From the NCBI GenBank assembly GCA_014801075.1, contig JAAVEW010000008.1, positions 79,850-143,849 on the forward strand: a stretch of 64,000 nt of DNA, read 5' to 3'. Shown here one piece after another: positions 9,786 through 17,836 of the stretch (positions within the stretch are counted from its first letter, which is position 1; each line of letters starts with the position of its first letter). A model generated the notes under the pieces. It ran no database searches. It saw only the letters and a program-made list of their open reading frames with translations, and was not told where the DNA came from. Origin of the DNA: Barnesiella sp. (GTDB lineage: Bacteria; Bacteroidota; Bacteroidia; Bacteroidales; Muribaculaceae). Position numbers and translations under genes: made by a program.

Positions 9786-10527
9786 GCCAGTAGAGACGCT
9801 CCGCCTCCGGGAAACGCTCTATGGCATAGCGCAGTGAGGTGCGGGGCAGGCGCGCGTAGTTGGCTTCGAGGTAATCGAGCAGAAGCTGCTTGTCGCGTTT
9901 GCCTACTTCGCGCAGCATCCAGCCTATGGCCTTGTGTATCAGGTCGTGGCGATGGTTGATGAGTCGCGATGCGAGGGTAAGCGCCGGTTGTAGCACGCCG
10001 TTCTGTATCAGGTAGAGGGTGCTGACTATCGCTATGCGCTGCTCCCACAGGTCGGGGCTTTCGGAGAGTCGCAGCAGCAGAGAGTAATCGCCTGTGGCGG
10101 AGTGATATATCTGTGCGCCTATGACCTTTGGCGCGGAGAGGTCCACGAGGTCCCAGTTGTTGGCGCGGCGGGCGTTGGCTGTGTAGAAATCGGCAATCGC
10201 TTTGCGGCGGGCGGCTTTCTCGTCGCTATCCTTGCCGCGGACGGGCAATGCGACTTTCATCTCCTCCACGAGGAGCAGGAATCCTGCGAGTCTCACTTCA
10301 TGCCATCGGCTCTGCAACAGTTTTTCAATCTCGGCGAACGGTACGCGGCGCTTCGCCTCCTTGACGACGGCATGCGTTGCCGGCACTTTGATGCCGAGAA
10401 ATTCGTCACCCTCGCCATATTCCCCCGGAGCGGTGCGGAAAAAGCGCATCAGTATCTCGCGCTTTTCATCGTCGCGCTGTTCGATAAGTGTTTCTTCGAT
10501 TTCCTGAGCGGAGATAGTTGCTGCCAT
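9772..10527 (-). CDS. DNA alkylation repair protein (AlkC/AlkD-like HEAT fold)
   Basis: The 251-residue all-helical protein has FLGIKVPATHAVVKEAKRR near residue 45, the conserved NNWDLVDLSAPKVIG around residue 140 and HDLIHKAIGWMLREVGKRD around residue 195, matching the AlkD branch of HEAT-repeat DNA glycosylases. Such enzymes excise N3- and N7-alkylated purines without base flipping. The Asp in NNWDLVD corresponds to the catalytic Asp of AlkD, and WMLREVGKR carries the usual Arg. It is transcribed convergently with the preceding gene. Confidence 0.9.
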   Translation of the reverse strand: MAATISAQEIEETLIEQRDDEKREILMRFFRTAPGEYGEGDEFLGIKVPATHAVVKEAKRRVPFAEIEKLLQSRWHEVRLAGFLLLVEEMKVALPVRGKDSDEKAARRKAIADFYTANARRANNWDLVDLSAPKVIGAQIYHSATGDYSLLLRLSESPDLWEQRIAIVSTLYLIQNGVLQPALTLASRLINHRHDLIHKAIGWMLREVGKRDKQLLLDYLEANYARLPRTSLRYAIERFPEAERLYWLKRR

Positions 10528-10591
10528 AGTGATGGAGTGGATTGGTGAGTGAGGGTGGAATTTATGCGGGGAGACGGGGAGTGGAAACGGA

Positions 10592-12076
10592 TTAAAGTGT
10601 GCGGTTACGCCCTGTGAGGTAGGCTATTACGTCATGTTGGATGCGCGAGGGCAATATGAAGTTGGCGCCGGCGTAAAGAACGAGGGCTGCTATGCCTTGC
10701 GTGATGAGCAGCAGCCAGTCGCTCATGCCGGTGGTTGCGAGCAGACCAACTATAACGCTGATTATCAGCGTCACGGCGAAGTAGGGGAAGAGGTCGGAGA
10801 GGTAGCTGCCCACGCTTATTTTGGTGATTCGTGCGGTCACGACGAGAGTTGCCACCCAAGTGATGAACGATGCGGCAACCTGCCCCCAGAGCAGTATCGT
10901 CAGGCCATAGACAGCGTTGTCGTAGGTTGCCAGCGACACGTAGGGGAGCGCTATGATGATACCGACCACGGCGGCTGCGTCGCGCACCACTTCGAGCCAA
11001 AATATGGCACGGGAGTGGCCGAGCGATAGTATGTAGTTGTTATACAGCGTGTTGATAACGGTGAAGATACCGCGCACGAGCAGTAGCTGGAAGAGTATAA
11101 TCGAGGCGTCCCACTTGGTGCCGAACAGCACGTGGAACATCGGCGTGGCAATCACAATAAGAAATATCATGCAGGGGAAGAGCAGATAGGCGGTAAAGCG
11201 GTTCATCTTCTTGACCACGCGGCTGAAACGCTCCTCGTCGTCCTGCACCTCGGAGAGCGCGGGGAGAAAGGAGGAGGATAGCACCTGTGTCATGGATGAT
11301 ATGCCGAGCTTGCTCCACTTGTCGGCCTGACTGTAGTAGCCCAACTGAGTGAGGCCCACACGGTTACCTATGACAAAGGAGTAGATGTTCTGGAAAGTGA
11401 CGTAGAGAAAGGTGGTCATCATCATGTTACCGCCGATTTTGAAAAACGAGCGGAGCGCTTTCCACGACAGTATCATCTGCGGCCACCAGCGGCAGTAGGC
11501 CCAGAGCGCTATGCTCTTGACGCCCTGCAGCACGATGGTCTGCCACACGATGGCCCATGCGCCGTAGCCCGCCACGGCGAGCCATATACCCGCGATACCG
11601 CCGGCAAAGAGGCCGAGGGTGTTGGTGATGGCGATGGGACGGAAGTCCATCTTCTTCATCAGTCGGTTGGTCTGCACGATGGCCGTGGCGTTGACGATGA
11701 ATGAGAGGAACATGACGCGGCTTAGAGGTATCAGCCGCTCGTCACCCTGAAACATGTCGGCAATCCATGGCGCGCACACCCACAGCACGGCGTAGAGGAT
11801 AACGGCGATGAGGAGGTTGAACCAGAACACCGAACTGTAGTCGGTCTCGGTAGGTCGTTTGCGCTGTATCAGCGCGTAGGAGAATCCGCTGTCAACCATC
11901 ATGAGCGCGTAGGACTGGAATATGGTCAGCGCTCCGATTAAGCCGAACGCCTCGCGCGAGAGTTCACGCGCCAGTATTATCCCCGTCACGGCGTAGAGCA
12001 GCTGCGAGGACACGCGGTCGATAATATTCCACTTTATCGACTTGGCTGTGAGATGTTTGAGGGTCGGTTGCGACAT
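10592..12076 (-). CDS. Polysaccharide flippase (MOP superfamily, WzxC-like)
   Basis: The 494-residue protein has about 12-14 hydrophobic segments and begins with KSIKWNIIDRVSSQLLYAVTGIILARELSREAFGLIG, the typical start of lipopolysaccharide/colanic-acid type oligosaccharide flippases. The middle includes RLMKKMDFRPIAITN and QLGYYSQADKWSKLGI, which recur in WzxC-like exporters. It would flip lipid-linked surface oligosaccharide across the inner membrane. No glycosyltransferase gene is adjacent, so its substrate is not evident. Confidence 0.9.
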   Translation of the reverse strand: MSQPTLKHLTAKSIKWNIIDRVSSQLLYAVTGIILARELSREAFGLIGALTIFQSYALMMVDSGFSYALIQRKRPTETDYSSVFWFNLLIAVILYAVLWVCAPWIADMFQGDERLIPLSRVMFLSFIVNATAIVQTNRLMKKMDFRPIAITNTLGLFAGGIAGIWLAVAGYGAWAIVWQTIVLQGVKSIALWAYCRWWPQMILSWKALRSFFKIGGNMMMTTFLYVTFQNIYSFVIGNRVGLTQLGYYSQADKWSKLGISSMTQVLSSSFLPALSEVQDDEERFSRVVKKMNRFTAYLLFPCMIFLIVIATPMFHVLFGTKWDASIILFQLLLVRGIFTVINTLYNNYILSLGHSRAIFWLEVVRDAAAVVGIIIALPYVSLATYDNAVYGLTILLWGQVAASFITWVATLVVTARITKISVGSYLSDLFPYFAVTLIISVIVGLLATTGMSDWLLLITQGIAALVLYAGANFILPSRIQHDVIAYLTGRNRTL

Positions 12077-12142
12077 GCGGCGGAGATAAGTAGAGCCTAA
12101 TTCTACCGATATTATAAAATGATTTTCAACTTCTGCTTATCT

Positions 12143-12844
12143 TTACTCCATTTCGGAATGCTTGATGCCTACGCCGCGGCTCTTGACGGTAGGTGGTGTC
12201 TTGCGATAGTACACTTTGCCCGAGCCGGCACCCATCACGGTGATTGCCTCCGAGGGGTTGCAGCCGATGCTGCCGGTGCCCACTACCGATGCTTTCACCT
12301 TGACGGCGTCGAGACGGTCGGCAAGGATTGTGCCGGTGCCTACGAGGTGGAGGTTGGCGTTGGTGCAGCGACCTTCGACGGTGAGCTGACCGTTGCCCGA
12401 ACGCAGGGCTGCGTCGACCGACGAGGCTTGCACGCCGGGGATGGAGAGGCGTCCGTTGCCTATGAGGGTAGCCTTGAACTTGTCCATCGAGGGGAGATTG
12501 TTGACCTTGACCAGCGAGTCGCCGCTGTTGGTAACTGCCTGGAGTGAAGTGGAGTAAACGCGCACGCGGGGTATCTTTTCGCCGGTGGGGTAATCGGCGT
12601 CGGTCTGGATTACGAGTTTGCCGCGGCCGTTGTTGTCGAAGAGTATCCATGAAGCCTGAGCGTCGGTGGCGTCAAACACGGCGTAGCCGGCCGAGTCGGG
12701 GTTGCAGTAGTAGTCGACGGGAACACTGTTGTCGACACGCAACTCCTTGAAGTCGTTGACTTTGAGTTCGTAGTGCTGCTTGGTCTGGGCAAATGACGCA
12801 ACGGAGGCGGTCAGGGCGATGAGCAGGGTGGAGAGTAATTTCAT
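12143..12844 (-). CDS. GIN-domain (DUF2807) exported protein
   Basis: The 233-residue protein has a clear signal peptide ending at ASFAQ (residue ~20). The rest is a repetitive beta-rich region with alternating small residues (GNGRLSIPGVQ, GTGTILADRLDAVKV, GTGSIGCNPSEA), characteristic of the head GIN/putative autotransporter adhesin domain common in Bacteroidetes. These proteins are believed to form a right-handed beta-helix in the periplasm or at the surface. No anchor or sorting domain is visible, and the role is unknown. Confidence 0.85.
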   Translation of the reverse strand: MKLLSTLLIALTASVASFAQTKQHYELKVNDFKELRVDNSVPVDYYCNPDSAGYAVFDATDAQASWILFDNNGRGKLVIQTDADYPTGEKIPRVRVYSTSLQAVTNSGDSLVKVNNLPSMDKFKATLIGNGRLSIPGVQASSVDAALRSGNGQLTVEGRCTNANLHLVGTGTILADRLDAVKVKASVVGTGSIGCNPSEAITVMGAGSGKVYYRKTPPTVKSRGVGIKHSEME

Positions 12845-12913
12845 ATAATTCGGTTTGGCTGCTAAGGGTTAGACTGTTGTAGCTCTGAAATGTGTAGCTC
12901 TGAGGTAAGTAGC

Positions 12914-13915
12914 TTATTGATTTGTAGCTTGTTGGTTCTGTGCCAGGAGGTCGTAGACCTTGTCGAGTATCGACATCAGTTCGTCGGGGGTATCGGCTCG
13001 GAGCATTGCAATGCGTGTCTCGCGGAAGTTGGGAATCCCTTTGAAGAGGGGCGACGCGGCGAGATGGCGGCGTATGTGCAGGATGCCGCGGTAGGAGTCG
13101 ATGCGGTCGATGCTTTCTGTAATCTGGCGGCGGAGTATTTCAAACTTCTTCTCCAGCGGCAGCGGGGTGTAGCTGCCTGTGGTGAGGTATTCCTTGATGT
13201 CGTGGAATATCCATGGCGCGCCGATTGATGCGCGGCCCACCATGATACCGTCCACGCCGGAGTGTTCAAAGGCCCGGCGAGCGAGTTCGGGCGAGGTGAT
13301 GTCTCCGTTGCCTATCACGGGAATGTGCAGGCGCGGGTTGGCCTTCACGGCGGCTATCATATCCCAGTCGGCGTTGCCGCTGTAGAGCTGCGAGCGGGTG
13401 CGGCCATGCACGGTAAGTGCTTGTATGCCGCAGTCCTGCAACTGCTCGGCGAGGTTAACGATGATGCGTGAGTCATGGTCCCAGCCGAGACGCGTCTTGA
13501 CGGTGACGGGAATATCCATAGCGTCGACCACGGCACGCGTTATCTCAAGCATCTTGGGAATGTCGCGAAGCATTCCCGCTCCGGCACCTTTTCCGGCAAC
13601 CTTTTTCACGGGGCAACCGAAGTTGATGTCGATTATTTCGGGATTGGCCTGACGGGCTATGTGGGCCGCCTCGACCATCGGACCGGCCTCACGGCCATAA
13701 ATCTGGATGGCGGCGGGGCGTTCCTTGGGGTTAATCTCAAGTTTGCGGGTGGTTGCCTGGATATTGCGCACGAGAGCGTCGGCCGAAACAAACTCGGTGT
13801 ACACCATGTCGGCGCCGAGTTCGCGGCATATCGTGCGGAAGGAAGTGTCGGTCACATCCTCCATCGGCGCAAGCATCACCGGTCTCTCACCCAAATCTAT
13901 ATTACCTATTTTCAT
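12914..13915 (-). CDS. dusB: tRNA-dihydrouridine synthase, DusB type
   Basis: This 333-residue flavoenzyme reduces uridines in the tRNA D-loop. Diagnostic segments are ERPVMLAPMEDVTDTSFR at the N-terminus, INFGCPVKKVAGKGAGAGML with the catalytic Cys at about residue 100, VKTRLGWD, ALTVHGRTRSQ and VIGNGDI, making up an FMN-binding TIM barrel. The 333-aa length fits. A TAACTTTG -10-like element lies about 90 bp upstream on the same strand. The extreme 3' end runs into a short low-complexity stretch of GTAGCT repeats (about 12875-12933). Confidence 0.95.
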   Translation of the reverse strand: MKIGNIDLGERPVMLAPMEDVTDTSFRTICRELGADMVYTEFVSADALVRNIQATTRKLEINPKERPAAIQIYGREAGPMVEAAHIARQANPEIIDINFGCPVKKVAGKGAGAGMLRDIPKMLEITRAVVDAMDIPVTVKTRLGWDHDSRIIVNLAEQLQDCGIQALTVHGRTRSQLYSGNADWDMIAAVKANPRLHIPVIGNGDITSPELARRAFEHSGVDGIMVGRASIGAPWIFHDIKEYLTTGSYTPLPLEKKFEILRRQITESIDRIDSYRGILHIRRHLAASPLFKGIPNFRETRIAMLRADTPDELMSILDKVYDLLAQNQQATNQ

Positions 13916-14007
13916 ACCGAAACACTAATATTCACTCAATAAAGATACTCATTGCAAGCGTGACAGCCGGCAAAAGCTGAGGATACCTTCAAAGAGCTAT
14001 TCAACTG

Positions 14008-14036
14008 CAAAGTTACGATTTTTTCCCCACTCCAAA
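14008..14036 (-). promoter_or_regulatory. Candidate Bacteroidetes promoter for dusB
   Basis: On the minus strand TTTG (14033-14036) is followed after 17 bases by TAACTTTG (14008-14015), matching the TTTG / TAnnTTTG pattern of the primary sigma factor of Bacteroidetes. The spacer is 2-4 bp shorter than the usual 19-21, which lowers confidence. Confidence 0.4.
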
Positions 14037-14096
14037 AAATCCCCTTTTATCCAATTCCCACCATAAATTCTCCATTTTTGCCTATTTGGAGGACGA

Positions 14097-14121
14097 GTCG
14101 GACCAGTCGGACCAGTCGGAC
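14097..14121 (+). repeat. 9-bp tandem repeat GTCGGACCA, three copies
   Basis: GTCGGAC recurs exactly every 9 bp at 14097, 14106 and 14115. It lies just beyond the 3' end of the four-helix-bundle gene. Related arrays occur at 14858 and, inverted, at 15056. Confidence 0.85.
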
Positions 14122-14140
14122 AGCTATTGGGCGGGGGCGG

Positions 14141-14722
14141 TTATTTGGGGCCTCGGTTGTTTTTGCCGCGGTAGGCGAGGCGGGCGTGCATCATTTGTTC
14201 GCGTATGCCGCCATGTTGCAGAAACATTTCCTGTTGCTTTTCAATCAGTCGGCGAAGCATGTAAGTAGCTTGATTTATGAGCGTTATTGCAAGGTTTCCC
14301 ATTTCCTCGTCATTCAACTTCTGCAACAAGGGTTGGTAGTCGGTCAACAACCGCTCGTCTCTGCAGAACGCCCTTAATTTTTGGTAGCGCTGATGGTCAA
14401 CGCCCCATTGCTGCAAACCTCTTACCCGGAGATAATCTTCAAAATCGACCAGAAGTTCTTCAAGGCTCGCTTTGGCAACATTTGTGAGTTTAATCTCCGT
14501 CTCGGTTGAAGTGGAGGATGCTTTACTCCCTTCCGCGATATTCTGTTTTCCCGAGCGGGCGGCCTGTATCATTTGGTCGACAGTTCGGTCGCCGCGGCAT
14601 AGAAATCTTGACGTAAAAGCGAACGTGACATCGTAGATTACTTCGGTAATCCGATAAACCTTAAGGTTTCTGTAGCCACCACGATGTGGAAGAAAACTCA
14701 TATCACCCGAAGCAGCAGCCAT
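14141..14722 (-). CDS. Four-helix-bundle (suffix-domain) protein
   Basis: The 193-residue protein matches the family related to proteins encoded in 23S rRNA intervening sequences. NLKVYRITEVIYDVTFAF, DRTVDQMIQAARSGKQNIAEGS and KLTNVAKASLEELLVDFEDYL give the four amphipathic helices, and the extra ~80 C-terminal residues correspond to the four-helix-bundle suffix variant. Biochemical function is unknown; relatives are scattered in genomes and often near mobile or repeated DNA. It is flanked on both sides by 9-bp GTCGGAC tandem arrays. Confidence 0.85.
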   Translation of the reverse strand: MAAASGDMSFLPHRGGYRNLKVYRITEVIYDVTFAFTSRFLCRGDRTVDQMIQAARSGKQNIAEGSKASSTSTETEIKLTNVAKASLEELLVDFEDYLRVRGLQQWGVDHQRYQKLRAFCRDERLLTDYQPLLQKLNDEEMGNLAITLINQATYMLRRLIEKQQEMFLQHGGIREQMMHARLAYRGKNNRGPK

Positions 14723-14857
14723 AATATCACTTTTTATTGGTGGAAATTAACACGTAAATCTCAAAGATTCACAAAGTTAACTAAATAAGGGGATAATAAA
14801 AATTTTCCGGAGGAAAATTTTTAAAAAAATATTGAGAGGGGAGGGATTGGAGGACGA

Positions 14858-14900
14858 GTCGGACAGGTCGGACAGGTCGGACCAGTCGGACAGGTCGGAC
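14858..14900 (+). repeat. 9-bp tandem repeat GTCGGACAG, five copies
   Basis: GTCGGAC occurs at 14858, 14867, 14876, 14885 and 14894, strictly every 9 bp, with the two linker bases varying among AG and CA. It has the same unit and orientation as the array at 14097. Confidence 0.9.
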
Positions 14901-15055
14901 GCCGGTAGATAGCTTAAGCTACTGAGTTGATTGAAGTTACTTGGAATTTTCAACCATGCATTTACTGTAATTATCGGCACTAACCGCTTGGCATAGTAAG
15001 ATATTACAGGTCAAGGACAGTTAAGGTCAGGTCAGGGACAAGACAGGTCAGGTTG

Positions 15056-15089
15056 GTCCGACCCGTCTGACTCGTCCGACTGGTCTGAC
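15056..15089 (-). repeat. Inverted 9-bp repeat array (GTCCGAC/GTCTGAC), four copies
   Basis: GTCCGAC, GTCTGAC, GTCCGAC and GTCTGAC occur at 15056, 15065, 15074 and 15083, again with a 9-bp period. They are the reverse complement of the arrays at 14097 and 14858, so RNA crossing the region could fold into a long stem. The array lies just beyond the 3' end of the lipoprotein gene at 15142. Confidence 0.85.
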
Positions 15090-15141
15090 CTGTCCTATAT
15101 CTTGACTATATCATGTGTAAGAGTCCTTTGATGGTTTGTTG

Positions 15142-15819
15142 TTACAGGTCATCAATGACTTTGGAACGGAGGTTATCTGAGTTGATTTTATCGCTGTATT
15201 TAAGGTTGAGGAAAGCTCCAAGACCATACTCAAAGTCCATAAATATGGTTATTTTACCTTTTGGTGTATCGTATACGGTCTTGAAATCACAATTATCTGA
15301 AGCGAGTGCGATAAGTTTATCCTGATTAGTCCTTGGAGTTAAACGACTGTGAAATTCTTCTGTATTTTCAGCAGGTTCTCCATATTTTTCTGTGAGCAAT
15401 TCGTTAAGCAGGCGGTATTTTCGCTCGATATCAGACCAGTCATCGCCGCATGGTATTATAACGGTGATGGCGTTTACAATATCTATGCCGTGCAACGTCG
15501 CAACGTATATGTTACATTTTTTGAAGCTGGCGAAGTCACCCTGTAAAATGGTAGCCCCGTTTTCTTCAGCGACGTAGGTGAATCCGGCTTTTTCCATCTC
15601 TGAAACAAAGTCGTCTAATGTCCCGTCAATAGGGACTCCTTTGAAGGTAAGATGGTTACTGTTGGATGTATTCGCTCTGTTTTCTTTGTCTTTGGTTACA
15701 TTTTCTGATACATTTTCTGTCGAGGAAGAGTCGTCCTCTACGTTATTCTCCTTTTTTTCAGTGCAGTTGCACAGACATAATGATGAGAATAAGATGAATG
15801 ATAATGCGAAATTCTTCAT
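15142..15819 (-). CDS. Putative lipoprotein of unknown function
   Basis: The 225-residue protein starts with a lipoprotein-like signal (FILFSSLCLCNC) and a Ser/Asn/Glu-rich linker of ~40 residues. The globular part opens with LTFKGVPIDGTLDDFVSEMEKAGFTY, a pattern seen in many unnamed Bacteroidetes proteins that repeat a 'FKGIPIDG...KGF' module. It would be held in the outer or inner membrane by lipid. No enzymatic motif is seen. Its base composition is more AT-rich than the surrounding genes. Confidence 0.75.
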   Translation of the reverse strand: MKNFALSFILFSSLCLCNCTEKKENNVEDDSSSTENVSENVTKDKENRANTSNSNHLTFKGVPIDGTLDDFVSEMEKAGFTYVAEENGATILQGDFASFKKCNIYVATLHGIDIVNAITVIIPCGDDWSDIERKYRLLNELLTEKYGEPAENTEEFHSRLTPRTNQDKLIALASDNCDFKTVYDTPKGKITIFMDFEYGLGAFLNLKYSDKINSDNLRSKVIDDL

Positions 15820-15867
15820 ATAGTAAATATTTAATTGTGAGCATGTGCGTGGCTCAAATGAGTGTGA

Positions 15868-16557
15868 TTAGTCGTAGCGGGGGGTGGTGTGGTGGATGTT
15901 TTTGATGTGGCGGTGGATTATTTTGCGGTTTTCGCCGTTGGCGGCGGATTGTTGGAGGAGGGCTATGAGGCCGCGTTTGTCGGCGTAGCGGGCGGGGGGA
16001 TTGTGGCGAGTGATGCGGCGGATTATCGACATGATTTCTTTTGAATAGCCTACGTAGGTGTCGTCGGGGAGATCGCGGATGTCGCGCAGGCGACAGTTGC
16101 CGTAAAAGAGTATTACCGAGTAGAATGGCACTTCGGCTATGCCGCGCAACCTGCGGCGGAGGGCCTCGATATGTCCGTCATTTTGCAGCACGGGGTTATA
16201 GAAGCGATGTTTCTCTTTGCCGTAGGCGAGCGACTGCACCCAGTAGTCATGGTAGCCGCGGCCATATATCCAGCCGCTGTAATCCTTTACCTCGATAACT
16301 ATGATGCCTACCTTGGTGAGCACCACGGCGTCAATCTGCGAATATTGGTCGGGTGCTTTCTCGACGTACAGGTCGTGGTATATGGTGACGGCGGGGATGC
16401 CTTTTTTCAACAGTCGCAGCACAAGCCGGCGTTCGGAGCGAGTGCCGCGGCGGGTGTCGGTGACGGTGCGCAGCAACTCCCTGTCCTTGGCCCAGAGGTA
16501 CACGCGGGCGATGATAAGAATGACCGCTGCCGTAATGAGTATTAAGAAGAGTATCAT
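15868..16557 (-). CDS. NERD-domain membrane protein
   Basis: The 229-residue protein has one N-terminal membrane helix (MILFLILITAAVILIIARVYLW). A NERD (nuclease-related) domain follows, shown by RSERRLVLRLLKKG, YSQIDAVVLTKVGIIVIEVKDYSGWIYG and YWVQSLA. The D in SQIDAVVL and the E-x-K in IEVKDY are the expected residues of a restriction-endonuclease-like core. NERD proteins are thought to act in DNA processing, but no substrate is known. The C-terminal ~60 residues are basic. Confidence 0.85.
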   Translation of the reverse strand: MILFLILITAAVILIIARVYLWAKDRELLRTVTDTRRGTRSERRLVLRLLKKGIPAVTIYHDLYVEKAPDQYSQIDAVVLTKVGIIVIEVKDYSGWIYGRGYHDYWVQSLAYGKEKHRFYNPVLQNDGHIEALRRRLRGIAEVPFYSVILFYGNCRLRDIRDLPDDTYVGYSKEIMSIIRRITRHNPPARYADKRGLIALLQQSAANGENRKIIHRHIKNIHHTTPRYD

Positions 16558-16582
16558 TCAGATTGTCAAAGAGAACCGGGTA

Positions 16583-17836
16583 TCAGGTGAGGGTTAGGGT
16601 GGAGAAGTTGGCGGGACGGAGGGTGGAGGCTGCTGCGTGGAGGTCGGCGGGGGTGAGGGATTCGATGGAGGCAGCGATGTCGGCGGGGGTGATTACCTTG
16701 TCGCGGAGCAGCAGGGAGCGGGCGGCCGAGAGGATAGTCTGCTCGGATGAGGCGGTCGATACCGTCAACTGACCTATGTACTGGCGTTTGGCACGCTGCA
16801 GGGCCGCGGGGGTGAGCATGTTGTCGGCCATGCGGCGTAACTCGCTGTCGACCAGACGGCGGCAGCGGGCCGTGTCCTCGGGGTTGCAACCGAAATAGAT
16901 GGCCATCAAACCGCAGTCGGTGTACATTGCCAGTGATGACTCCACGCTGTAGACGAGGCCGCGGCGTTCGCGCAGCGCGACGTTGAGGCGCGAGTTCATG
17001 CCGGGGCCGCCGAGCATGTTGTTGAGCAACGCAAATGCGTGGCGCTCAGGGGAGAAGAGCGAGGGGATGCGGGCGCCCATGACGGTGTGTCCCTGATGGT
17101 TGGAACCGTCGCCGCGGGTCTCGTCAAACCCTTCTATTACAGGGGGGACCGACTCAGTACGCTCCACCGCGCCATCACGCAGTCCTGCGAAATGGCGGTC
17201 GATAAGACGGGCCACGGTAGCCACACTCTCGCCGCCGAGATAGAACACCGTCATGTTGGGCACGCGGTAAAAACGGTCGAGAAATCCGCGGCACACCGCG
17301 CTGTTAAATGTCATGAGCGATTCCCTGTCGCCCAGAATGTTATGCCCTAACGGCGAACCGGCGAACACGAGGTCGTCAAAGTCGTCGAACACTGCTTCGG
17401 AGGGGGTGTCGAGGTAGGAATCAATCTCATCGGCCACCACCTCGCGCTCCTTGTCGAGCTCGGCATCGGGAAACTCCGAGTCCTTCACGAGGTCGGCGAT
17501 GAGCGAAGTGGCGCGCGACGCGTTGCCGCGCGGGAAGATGGAGTAGACGAATGTCTCCTCCTTGGTGGTGTAGGCATTTAGTTCGCCACCGACGGTCTCC
17601 ATGCAGTTTATTATGGATGAGGCGCGTCGCTTGTGGGTGCCCTTGAAGATAGTGTGCTCCACGAAGTGGGCAAGGCCGTAGTGGCCTGGCAGTTCGTCGC
17701 GCGAGCCTACGCGGGTGGCCACACCGAAGATTTCGGCCACCGTGTCGCGGTGCACGTGGACAAATCGCAACCCCGAGTCGAGGGTCACTACCGTGTAGTC
17801 CGAGCGGTTGTCGAGCAGAGGTGATACCATACGCAT
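16583..17836 (-). CDS. M16-family zinc metallopeptidase
   Basis: The track ORF begins at 17860, but the ATG at 17836 (MRMVSPLLDN) overlaps the ispG stop as TGATG, the usual sign of translational coupling, so I prefer it; the product is 417 residues. The inverted zinc motif HFVEHTIFKGT (HxxEH) is followed by the distal Glu region EVVADEIDSYLDTPSE. The second half, with RRGLVYSVESSLAMYTDCG, is the non-catalytic M16 domain that completes the clam-shell chamber. It probably degrades peptides in the cytosol or periplasm; no signal peptide is seen. Confidence 0.92.
   Translation of the reverse strand: MRMVSPLLDNRSDYTVVTLDSGLRFVHVHRDTVAEIFGVATRVGSRDELPGHYGLAHFVEHTIFKGTHKRRASSIINCMETVGGELNAYTTKEETFVYSIFPRGNASRATSLIADLVKDSEFPDAELDKEREVVADEIDSYLDTPSEAVFDDFDDLVFAGSPLGHNILGDRESLMTFNSAVCRGFLDRFYRVPNMTVFYLGGESVATVARLIDRHFAGLRDGAVERTESVPPVIEGFDETRGDGSNHQGHTVMGARIPSLFSPERHAFALLNNMLGGPGMNSRLNVALRERRGLVYSVESSLAMYTDCGLMAIYFGCNPEDTARCRRLVDSELRRMADNMLTPAALQRAKRQYIGQLTVSTASSEQTILSAARSLLLRDKVITPADIAASIESLTPADLHAAASTLRPANFSTLTLT

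Larger units (their letters stand above)
14723..15141. other. 419-bp gene-free stretch with repeat arrays
   Basis: No supportable ORF is seen; the track ORF at 14777-14980 is a translation of the repeat array (SDLSDLSD). The stretch holds an AT-rich leader for the upstream-lying four-helix-bundle gene, the five-copy GTCGGAC array, a run of GGTCAGG-like degenerate repeats near 15009-15052, and the inverted four-copy array. Confidence 0.7.

Noticed and set aside
14777-14980. 67-residue ORF with SDLSD repeats
   Set aside because: The protein repeat is only a translation of the 9-bp DNA array in a non-coding gap.
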